From positions 620,001-684,000 of the forward strand of contig NC_079882.1 in assembly GCF_029227915.1 (NCBI RefSeq): 64,000 nucleotides of DNA. The letters are read 5' to 3'. The notes under the pieces were generated by a model. It saw only the letters and a list, made by a program, of their open reading frames with translations, was not told the DNA's origin and ran no database searches. Shown in pieces: positions 52,113 through 62,920 of this stretch. Made by a program: the position numbers and the translations under genes. The stretch is from Hydractinia symbiolongicarpus. Lineage: Eukaryota > Cnidaria > Hydrozoa > Anthoathecata > Hydractiniidae. Every line of letters begins with the position of its first letter. Position 1 is the stretch's first letter.

Positions 52113-53976
52113 TTAATAGCGATGCAACCTAGTAATATGAGAAAAGTATCGCTAAATACATGTTGGTACGAGTATGTGACGCAACCGTTGTAACTGAAGC
52201 GGATTGATACCGCTAGAAAGTCAATGAAATGTAGTTTTTGAAACTGTCGCTATTTCTTCAGCGCGCGATAACGGCTAGGATTGGTCCCACGATAAAGAAT
52301 GATTTATTTATCTAAGTTTCTAAAGGAAGTGCTACCACAGCACCCAGTGTAATCGCTGAGTTACGGCAATCATGTCAAATTAAGAAGAATGTTATTTCTT
52401 GGAGTTCAATTGTCTCACTTTCACATTTATAAGGTCATGGCCCAAAATCAGTTCCATTAAGTCCCACAGTCAATCGTCTCACTGTAAAACGCGATACAAC
52501 CTAGTAATTCCGGAAATATATCACGAAATACATGATGGTACGAATATGAGACTCAACCGTTGTAAATTAAACGGATTGATGCTGTTGGAATCTCAATGAA
52601 ATGTAGTTTTTCAAACTTTCTCCATTTCTTCAGCGCGGGATAACGGCTAGGATTGGTCCCACAGTAAAAAATGGCTTATTTATCTAAATTTTTAAATGAA
52701 GCGCTCCCACAGCGTCCAGTGTATGCGCTGAGCTCCGACAACCATGTCAAATTAAGAAGAATGTTATTTCTTGGAGTCCAATTGTCTCACTTACAATATT
52801 TATAAGGTCACAGTCCAAAATCAGTTCAATTAAGTCCCACAGTCAATCGTTTCACTGTTAAAAGCGATGCAACCTAGTAATATGAGAAAGATATCGCTAA
52901 ATACATGTTGGTACGAGTATGTGACGCAACCGTTGTAACTGGCGCGGATTGATACCGTTGGAAAGTCAATGAAATGTAGTTTTTGAAACTGTCGCTTTTT
53001 CTTCAGCACAGGATAACGGCTAGTATTGGTCCCACAGTAAATAATGACTTATTTATCTAAATTTTTAAATGAAGCGTTACCACAGCGCCCACTGTAATCG
53101 CTGAGTACCGGCAATCATGTCAAATTAAGAAGAATGTTATTTCTTGGAGTCCAATACTCTCACTTTCACATTTATAAGGTCACAGCCCAAAATCAGTTCA
53201 ATTAAGTCCCACAGTCAATCGTTTTACTGTTAAACGCGTTACAACCTAGTAATACCGGAAAGATATCACGAAATACATGTTGGTACGAATATGTGACTCA
53301 ACCGTTGTAACTCAAACGGATTGATACTTTTAGAAAGTCAATGAAATGTAGTTTTTGAAACTGTCGCTATTTCTTTAGCGCGCGATAAAGGCTAGGATTG
53401 GTCCCACGGTAAAGAATGATTTATTTATCTAAATTATTAAATGAAGCGCTACTACAGCTCCCAGTGTAATCGCTGAGTTCCGGCAATCATGTCAAATTAA
53501 TATGAATGCTATTTCTTGGAGTGCAATTGTCTCATTTATCACATTTATCAGGTCACCGTCCAAAGTTAGTTCAATTAAGTCCCACATTCAATCGTTTCAC
53601 AGTTAAAAGCGATGCAACCTAGTAATAACAGATATATATCGCTAAATACATGTTCGTACGAATATATGACACAACCGCTGTAACTCAAACGAACTGACAT
53701 CGATAGAACGTCAGTGAAATGTAGTATTTGAAACTGCCTCTGTTTCTTCAGCGCGGGATAACGGCTAGGATTGGTCCCACTGTTAAAAAGTGACTTTTTT
53801 TATCTTAATTCTTAAATGAAGCGCTACCACAGGGCCTGATGTAATCGCTGAGTTGCGGCAATCATGTGAAATAAAGAAGAATGTTATTTCTTGGATTCCA
53901 ATTGTCTCAGCTTCTCATTTATAAGGTCCCAGTCCAAAATCAGTTCAATTAAGTCCCACAGTCAATCGTTTCACTG
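52113..53976 (-). repeat. Segment shared with 44656-46145 and 60312-61803
   Basis: Unit ends are at 52484, 52857, 53229, 53602 and 53976. The first four match units ending at 45027, 45400, 45772 and 46145 at an offset of 7,457 bp (20 monomers). The last four match units ending at 60684, 61056, 61429 and 61803 at an offset of 7,827 bp (21 monomers). A 1-bp expansion of a T run (gactttttttatc) is shared with the 61,620 copy but not with the 46,330 copy, so this segment is closer to the copy on its right. Confidence 0.8.
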
Positions 53977-54349
53977 TTAAACGCGATACAACCTAGTAAT
54001 ACCGGAGAGATATCACGAAATACATGTTGGTACGAATATCTGACTCAACCGTTGTAACTCAAACGGATTGATACCTTTAGAAAGTCAACGAAATGTAGTT
54101 TTTGAAACTGTCGCTATTTCTTCAGCGCAGGATAATGGCTAGGATTGGTCCCACAGTAAATAATGACTTATTTATCTAAATTTTTAAATGAAGCGCTACC
54201 ACAGCGCCCAGTTTAATCGCTGAGTTCCGGCAATCATGTCAAATTAATATGAATGCTATTTCTTTGAGTCCAATTGTCTCATTTATCACATTTATCAGGT
54301 CACAATCCAAAGTTAGTTCAATTAAGTCCCACATTCAATCGTCTCAATG

Positions 54350-54722
54350 TTAAAAGCGATGCAACCTAGTAATAACAAAAAAATATCGCTAAATACATCT
54401 TGGTTCGAATATGTGACCCAACCGTTGTAACTCAAACGGATTGATATTGTTAGAGAGTCAATGAAATGTAGTTTTTGAAACTGTCGCTATTTCTTCAGCG
54501 CGCGATAACGGCTAGGATTGGTCCCACAGTAAAAAATGATTTATTTATCTAAATTTTTAAATTAAGCGCTACCACAGCGTCCAGTGTAATCGCTGAGTTC
54601 CGGCAATCATGTCAAAGTAAGAAGAATGTTATTTCTTGGAGTCCAATTGTCTCACTTGCAATATTTATAAGGTCACAGTCCAAAATCAGTTCAATTAAGT
54701 CGCACAGTCAATCGTTTCACTG
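54350..54722 (-). repeat. Unit after the ctcaatg boundary, start of the trimer region
   Basis: This 373-bp unit follows the ctcaatg unit that ends at 54349. It has cttggttcgaatatgtgaccc at its start, an A-type core (ttaagcgctaccacagcgtcc), and a gtcgcacagtc tail. The preceding unit, 53977-54349, joins a gagagatatc start to a ctttgagtcc end. Together they connect the 52-54 kb copy block to the trimer duplication that follows. Confidence 0.7.
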
Positions 54723-55839
54723 TTAATAGCGATGCAACCTAGTAATATGAGAAAAGTATCGCTAAATACATGTTGGTACGAGTATGTGACGCAACCGTTG
54801 TAACTGAAGCGGATTGATACCGTTAGAAAGTCAATGAAATGTAGTTTTTGAAACTGTCGCTATTTCTTCAGCGCGCGATAACGGCTAGGATTGGTCCCAC
54901 GATAAAGAATGATTTATTTATCTAAGTTTCTAAAGGAAGTGCTACCACAGCACCCAGTGTAATCGCTGAGTTACGGCAATCATGTCAAATTAAGAAGAAT
55001 GTTATTTCTTGGAGTTCAATTGTCTCACTTTCAAATTTATAAGGTCATGGCCCAAAATCAGTTCAATTAAGTCCCACAGTCAATCGTCTCACTGTAAAAC
55101 GCGATACAACCTAGTAATTCCGGAAATATATCACGAAATACATGATGGTACGAATATGCGACTCAACCGTTGTAAATTAAACGGATTGATGCTGTTGGAA
55201 TCTCAATGAAATGTAGTTTTTCAAACTTTCTCCATTTCTTCAGCGCGGGATAACGGCTAGGATTGGTCCCACAGTAAAAAATGGCTTATTTATCTAAATT
55301 TTTAAATGAAGCGCTCCCACAGCGTCCAGTGTATGCGCTGAGCTCCGACAACCATGTCAAATTAAGAAGAATGTTATTTCTTGGAGTCCAATTGTCTCAC
55401 TTACAATATTTATAAGGTCACAGTCCAAAATCAGTTCAATTAAGTCCCACAGTCAATCGTTTCACTGTTAAAAGCGATGCAACCTAGTAATATGAGAAAG
55501 ATATCGCTAAATACATGTTGGTACGAGTATGTGACGCAACCGTTGTAACTGGCGCGGATTGATACCGTTAGAAAGTCAATGAAATGTAGTTTTTGAAACT
55601 GTCGCTATTTCTTCAGCACAGGATAACGGCTAGTATTGGTCCCACAGTAAATAATGACTTATTTATCTAAATTTTTAAATGAAGCGCTACCACAGCGCCC
55701 ACTGTAATCGCTGAGTACCGGCAATCATGTCAAATTAAGAAGAATGTTATTTCTTGGAGTCCAATACTCTCACTTTCACATTTATAAGGTCACAGTCCAA
55801 AATCAGTTCAATTAAGTCGCACAGTCAATCGTTTCACTG
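54723..55839 (-). repeat. Trimer duplication, copy 1 (1,117 bp)
   Basis: Unit ends are at 55094, 55467 and 55839. It is repeated at 55840-56956 at an offset of 1,117 bp. The last unit of copy 1 is a mosaic: it starts as the tagtattgg / actgtaatcgctgagtacc class and, after acatttataaggtcacag (near 55779-55796), passes into the gtcgcacagtc tail of the preceding unit type. That places the exchange point in this conserved stretch. Confidence 0.85.
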
Positions 55840-56956
55840 TTAATAGCGATGCAACCTAGTAATATGAGAAAAGTATCGCTAAATACATGTTGGTACGAGT
55901 ATGTGACGCAACCGTTGTAACTGAAGCGGATTGATACCGTTAGAAAGTCAATGAAATGTAGTTTTTGAAACTGTCGCTATTTCTTCAGCGCGCGATAACG
56001 GCTAGGATTGGTCCCACGATAAAGAATGATTTATTTATCTAAGTTTCTAAAGGAAGTGCTACCACAGCACCCAGTGTAATCGCTGAGTTACGGCAATCAT
56101 GTCAAATTAAGAAGAATGTTATTTCTTGGAGTTCAATTGTCTCACTTTCAAATTTATAAGGTCATGGCCCAAAATCAGTTCAATTAAGTCCCACAGTCAA
56201 TCGTCTCACTGTAAAACGCGATACAACCTAGTAATTCCGGAAATATATCACGAAATACATGATGGTACGAATATGCGACTCAACCGTTGTAAATTAAACG
56301 GATTGATGCTGTTGGAATCTCAATGAAATGTAGTTTTTCAAACTTTCTCCATTTCTTCAGCGCGGGATAACGGCTAGGATTGGTCCCACAGTAAAAAATG
56401 GCTTATTTATCTAAATTTTTAAATGAAGCGCTCCCACAGCGTCCAGTGTATGCGCTGAGCTCCGACAACCATGTCAAATTAAGAAGAATGTTATTTCTTG
56501 GAGTCCAATTGTCTCACTTACAATATTTATAAGGTCACAGTCCAAAATCAGTTCAATTAAGTCCCACAGTCAATCGTTTCACTGTTAAAAGCGATGCAAC
56601 CTAGTAATATGAGAAAGATATCGCTAAATACATGTTGGTACGAGTATGTGACGCAACCGTTGTAACTGGCGCGGATTGATACCGTTAGAAAGTCAATGAA
56701 ATGTAGTTTTTGAAACTGTCGCTATTTCTTCAGCACAGGATAACGGCTAGTATTGGTCCCACAGTAAATAATGACTTATTTATCTAAATTTTTAAATGAA
56801 GCGCTACCACAGCGCCCACTGTAATCGCTGAGTACCGGCAATCATGTCAAATTAAGAAGAATGTTATTTCTTGGAGTCCAATACTCTCACCTTCACATTT
56901 ATAAGGTCACAGCCCAAAATCAGTTCAATTAAGTCCCACAGTCAATCGTTTTACTG
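55840..56956 (-). repeat. Trimer duplication, copy 2 (1,117 bp)
   Basis: Unit ends are at 56211, 56584 and 56956. It shares with copy 1 the variants cccacgataaagaatg, ctttcaaatttataagg, catgatggtacg, ggaatctcaatg and gacaaccatgtc. Copy 2 keeps the normal tail of its last unit (cagcccaaaatc, cgttttactg). That distinguishes it from the mosaic end of copy 1. Confidence 0.85.
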
Positions 56957-59939
56957 TTAAACGCGTTACAACCTAGTAATACCGGAAAGATATCACGAAA
57001 TACATGTTGGTACGAATATGTGACTCAACCGTTGTAACTCAAACGGATTGATACTTTTAGAAAGTCATTGAAATGTAGTTTTTAAAACTGTCGCTATTTC
57101 TTTAACGCGCGATAACGGCTAGGATTGGTCCCACGGTAAAGAATGATTTATTTATTTAAATTATTAAATGAAGCGCTACTAGAGCTCCCAGTGTAATCGC
57201 TGAGTTCCGGCAATCATGTCAAATTAATATGAATGCTATTTCTTGGAGTGCAATTGTCTCATTTATCACATTTATCCGGTCACCGTCCAAGGTTAGTTCA
57301 ATTAAGTCCCACATTCAATCGTTTCACAGTTAAAAGCGATGCAACCTAATAATAACAGATATATATCGCTAAATACATGTTTGTACGAATATATGACACA
57401 ACCGCTGTAACTCAAACGGACTGACATCGATAGAACGTCAGTGAAATGTAGTATTTGAAACTGCCTCTGTTTCTTCAGCGCGCGCTAACGGCTAGGATTG
57501 GTCCCACTGTTAAAAAGTGACTTTTTTATCTTAATTCTTAAATGAAGCGCTACCACAGGGCCCGATGTAATCGCTGAGTTGCGGCAATCATGTCAAATTA
57601 AGAAGAATGTTATTTCTTGGATTCCAATTGTCTCAGCTTCTCATTTATAAGATCCCAGTCCAAAATCAGTTCAATTAAGTCCCACAGTCAATCGTTTCAC
57701 TGTTAAACGCGATACAACCTAGTAATACCGGGGAGATATCACGAAATACATGTTGGTACGAATATCTGACTCAACCGTTGTAACTCAAACGGATTGATAC
57801 CTTTAGAAAGTCAACGAAATGTAGTTTTTGAAACTGTCGCTATTTCTTCAGCGCAGGATAACGGCTAGGATTGGTCCCACAGTAAATAATGACTTATTTA
57901 TCTAAATTTTTAAATGAAGCGCTACCACAGCGCCCAGTTTAATCCCTGAGTTCCGGCAATCATGTCAAACTAAGAAGAATGTTATTTCTTGGAGTCCAAT
58001 TGTCTCACTTGCAGTATTTATAAGGTCACAGTCCAAAATCAGTTCAATTAAGTCGCACAGTCAATCGTTTCACTGTTAATAGCGATGCAACCTAGTAATA
58101 TGAGAAAAGTATCGCTAAATACATGTTGGTACGAGTATGTGACGCAACCGTTGTAACTGACGCGGATTGATACCGTTAGAAAGTCAATGAAATGTAGTTT
58201 TTGAAACTGTCGCTATTTCTTCAGCACAGGATAACGGCTAGTATTGGTCCCACAGTAAATAATGACTTATTTATCTAAATTTTTAAATGAAGCGCTACCA
58301 CAGCGCCCACTGTAATCGCTGAGTACCGGCAATCATGTCAAATTAAGAAGAATGTTATTTCTTGGAGTCCAATACTCTCACTTTCACATTTATAAGGTCA
58401 CAGCCCAAAATCAGTTCAATTAAGTCCCACAGTCAATCGTTTTACTGTTAAACGCGTTACAACCTAGTAATACCGGAAAGATATCACGAAATACATGTTG
58501 GTATGAATATGTGACTCAACCGTTGTAACTCAAACGGATTGATACTTTTAGAAAGTCAATGAAATGTAGTTTTTAAAACTGTCGCTATTTCTTTAACGCG
58601 CGATAACGGCTAGGATTGGTCCCACGGTAAAGAATGATTTATTTATTTAAATTATTAAATGAAGCGCTACTAGAGCTCCCAGTGTAATCGCTGAGTTCCG
58701 GCAATCATGTCAAATTAATATGAATGCTATTTCTTGGAGTGCAATTGTCTCATTTATCACATTTATCCGGTCACCGTCCAAAGTTAGTTCAATTAAGTCC
58801 CACATTCAATCGTTTCACAGTTAAAAGCGATGCAACCTAATAATAACAGATATATATCGCTAAATACATGTTTGTACGAATATATGACACAACCGCTGTA
58901 ACTCAAACGAACTGACATCGATAGAACGTCAGTGAAATGTAGTATTTGAAACTGCCTCTGTTTCTTCAGCGCGCGCTAACGGCTAGGATTGGTCCCACTG
59001 TTAAAAAGTGACTTTTTTATCTTAATTCTTAAATGAAGCGCTACCACAGGGCCCGATTTAATCGCTGAGTTGCGGCAATCATGTCAAATTAAGAAGAATG
59101 TTATTTCTTGGATTCCAATTGTCTCAGCTTCTCATTTATAAGGTCCCAGTCCAAAATCAGTTCAATTAAGTCCCACAGTCAATCGTTTCACTGTTAAACG
59201 CGATACAACCTAGTAATACCGGGGAGATATCACGAAATACATGTTGGTACGAATATCTGACTCAACCGTTGTAATTCAAACGGATTGATACCTTTAGAAA
59301 GTCAACGAAATGTAGTTTTTGAAACTGTCGCTATTTCTTCAGCGCAGGATAACGGCTAGGATTGGTCCCACAGTAAATAATGACTTATTTATCTAAATTT
59401 TTAAATGAAGCGCTACCACAGCGCCCAGTTTAATCGCTGAGTTCCGGCAATCATGTCAAACTAAGAAGAATGTTATTTCTTGGAGTCCAATTGTCTCACT
59501 TGCAGTATTTATAAGGTCACAGTCCAAAATCAGTACAATTAAGTCGCACAGTCAATCGTTTCACTGTTAATAGCGATGCAACCTAGTAATATGAGAAAAG
59601 TATCGCTAAATACATGTTGGTACGAGTATGTGACTCAACCGTTGTAACTCAAACGGATTGATACCTCTAGAAAGTCAACGAAATGTAGTTTTTGAAACTG
59701 TCGCTATTTCTTCAGCGCAGGATAACGGCTAGGATTGGTCCCACGGTAAATAATGACTTAGTTATCTAAATTTTTAAATGAAGCGCTACCACAGCGCCCA
59801 GTTTAATCGCTGAGTTCCGGCAATCATGTCAAACTAAGAAGAATGTTATTTCTTGGAGTCCAATTGTCTCACTTGCAGTATTTATAAGGTCACAGTCCAA
59901 AATCAGTTCAATTAAGTCGCACAGTCAATCGTTTCACTG
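56957..59939 (-). repeat. Four-unit duplication (1,491 bp) plus one extra monomer
   Basis: Unit ends are at 57329, 57702, 58075 and 58447, then 58820, 59193, 59566 and 59939. Variants shared at a 1,491-bp offset include tttatttaaattattaaatg, ctactagagctcc, tatccggtcacc, aacctaataataac, gtttgtacgaatatatg and accggggagatatc. The final unit, 59567-59939, repeats the unit before it (gcagtatttataagg, gtcgcacag) at an offset of one monomer. Its start carries the cctctagaaagtcaacg variant. Confidence 0.82.
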
Positions 59940-60311
59940 TTAATAGCGATGCAACCTAGTAATATGAGAAAAGTATCGCTAAATACATGTTGGTACGAGT
60001 ATGTGACGCAACCGTTGTAACTGAAGCGGATTGATACCGTTAGAAAGTCAATGAAATGTAGTTTTTGAAACTGTCGCTATTTCTTCAGCGCGCGATAACG
60101 GCTAGGATTGGTCCCACGGTAAAGAATGATTTATTTATCTAAGTTTCTAAAGAAAGTGCTACCACAGCACCCAGTGTAATCGCTGAGTTACGGCAATCAT
60201 GTCAAATTAAGAAGAATGTTATTTCTTGGAGTTCAATTGTCTCACTTTCACATTTATAAGGTCATGGCCCAAAATCAGTTCAATTAAGTCCCACAGTCAA
60301 TCGTCTCACTG

Positions 60312-61803
60312 TAAAACCCGATACAACCTAGTAATTCCGGAAATATATCACGAAATACATGATGGTACGAATATGCGACTCAACCGTTGTAAATTAAACG
60401 GATTGATGCTGTTGGAAAGTCAATGAAATGTAGTTTTTCAAACTTTCTCCATTTCTTCAGCGCGGGATAACGGCTAGGATTGGTCCCACAGTAAAAAATG
60501 GCTTATTTATCTAAATTTTTAAATGAAGCGCTCCCACAGCGTCCAGTGTATGCGCTGAGCTCCAACAATCATGTCAAAATAAGAAGAATGTTATTTCTTG
60601 GAGTCCAATTGTCTCACTTACAATATTTATAAGGTCACAGTCCAAAATCAGTTCAATTAAGTCCCACAGTCAATCGTTTCACTGTTAAAAGCGATGCAAC
60701 CTAGTAATATGAGAAAGATATCGCTAAATACATGTTGGTACGAGAATGTGACGCAACCGTTGTAACTGGCGCGGATTGATACCGTTAGAAAGTCAATGAA
60801 ATGTAGTTTTTGAAACTGTCGCTATTTCTTCAGCACAGGATAACGGCTAGTATTGGTCCCACAGTAAATAATGACTTATTTATCTTTATTTTTAAATGAA
60901 GCGCTACCACAGCGCCCACTGTAATCGCTGAGTACCGGCAATCATGTCAAATTAAAAAGAATGTTATTTCTTGGAGTCCAATACTCTCACTTTCACATTT
61001 ATAAGGTCACAGCCCAAAATCAGTTCAATTAAGTCCCACAGTCAATCGTTTTACTGTTAAACGCGTTACAACCTAGTAATACCGGAAAGATATCACGAAA
61101 TACATGTTGGTACGAATATGTGACTCAACCGTTGTAACTCAAACGGATTGATACTTTTAGAAAGTCAATGAAATGTAGTTTTTGAAACTGTCGCTATTTC
61201 TTTAGCGCGCGATAACGGCTAGGATTGGTCCCACGGTAAAGAATGATTTATTTATCTAAATTATTAAATGAAGCGCTACTACAGCTCCCAGTGTAATCGC
61301 TGAGTTCCGGCAATCATGTCAAATTAATATGAATGCTATTTCTTGGAGTGCAATTGTCTCATTTATCACATTTATCAGGTCACCGTCCAAAGTTAGTTCA
61401 ATTAAGTCCCACATTCAATCGTTTCACAGTTAAAAGCGATGCAACCTAGTAATAACAGATATATATCGCTAAATACATGTTCGTACGAATATATGACACA
61501 ACCGCTGTAACTCAAACGAACTGACATCGATAGAACGTCAGTGAAATGTAGTATTTGAAACTGCCTCTGTTTCTTCAGCGCGGGATAACGGCTAGGATTG
61601 GTCCCACTGTTAAAAAGTGACTTTTTTTATCTTAATTCTTAAATGAAGCGCTACCACAGGGCCCGATGTAATCGCTGAGTTGCGGCAATCATGTCAAATA
61701 AAGAAGAATGTTATTTCTTGGATTCCAATTGTCTCAGCTTCTCATTTATAAGGTCCCAGTCCAAAATCAGTTCAATTAAGTCCCACAGTCAATCGTTTCA
61801 CTG
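60312..61803 (-). repeat. Four-unit copy of 52485-53976
   Basis: Unit ends are at 60684, 61056, 61429 and 61803. The offset to the earlier copy is 7,827 bp at every unit end, so there is no net length change. Shared variants include cctctgtttcttcagcgcggg, actgttaaaaagtgacttttttt and aataaagaagaatg. The flanking unit on the left (59940-60311) is also the counterpart of 52113-52484. Confidence 0.82.
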
Positions 61804-62920
61804 TTAAACGCGATACAACCTAGTAATACCGGAGAGATATCACGAAATACATGTTGGTACGAATATATGACTCAACCGTTGTAACTCAAACGAATTGATA
61901 CCTTTAGAAAGTCCACGAAATGTAGTTTTTGAAACTGTCGCTATTTCTTCAGCGCAGGATAACGGCTAGGATTGGTCCCACAGTAAATAATGACTTATTT
62001 ATCTAAATTTTTAAATGAAGCGCTACCACAGCGCCCAGTTTAATCGCTGAGTTCCGGCAATCATGTCAAATTAAGAAGAATGTTTTTTCTTGGAGTCCAA
62101 TTGTCTCACTTTTACATCTACAAGGTCACAGCTCAAAATCAGTACAATTAAGTCCCACAGTCAATCGTTTCACTGTTAAACGCGATACAACCTAGTAATA
62201 CCGGAAAGATATCACGAAATACATGTTGGTACGAATATGTGACTCCACCGTTGTAACTGAAACGGATTGATACTGTTAGTAAGTCAAAGAAATTTAGTTT
62301 TTGAAACTCTCGTTATTTGTTCAGCGCACGATAACGGCTAGGATTGGTCCCACGGTAAAGAATGATTTATTTATCTAAGTTTTTAAAGGAAGTGCTACCA
62401 CAGCAACCAGTGTAATCGCTGAGTTACGGCAATCATGTCAAATTAAGAAGAATGTTATTTCTTGGAGTCCAATTGTCTCACTTTCACATTTATAAGGTCA
62501 TGACCCAAAATCAGTTCAATTAAGTCCCACAGTCAATCGTCTCACTGTTAAACGCGATACAACCTAGTAATTCCGGAAAGATATCACGAAATACATGTTG
62601 GTACGAATATGCGACTCAACCGTTGTAACTTAAACGGATTGACGCTGTTACAAAGTCAATGAAATGTAGTTTTTCAAACTTTCTCCATTTCTTCAGCGCG
62701 CGATAACCGCTAGGATTGGTCCCATTGTTAAAAAGTGACTTTTTTATCTTAATTCTTAAATGAAGCGCTACCACAGCGCCCGATGTAATCGCGGAGTTGC
62801 GGCAATCATGTCAAATTAAAAAGAATGTTATTTCTTGGACTCCAATTGTCTTAGCTTCTCATTTATAAGGTCCCAGTCCAAAATCAGTTCAATTAAGTCC
62901 CACAGTCAATCGTTTCACTG
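61804..62920 (-). repeat. Transition units at the right side of the complex array
   Basis: Unit ends are at 62175, 62547 and 62920. The unit ending at 62175 has a G-like tail (acatctacaaggtcacagc, cagtacaattaag). The next has private variants not seen elsewhere (tagtaagtcaaagaaatttag, ctctcgttatttgttcagcg). The third joins a J-like start to the attgttaaaaagtgac class, with a repaired dyad (gcgctaccacagcgcccg). These units fit no neighbouring higher-order order. Confidence 0.72.
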
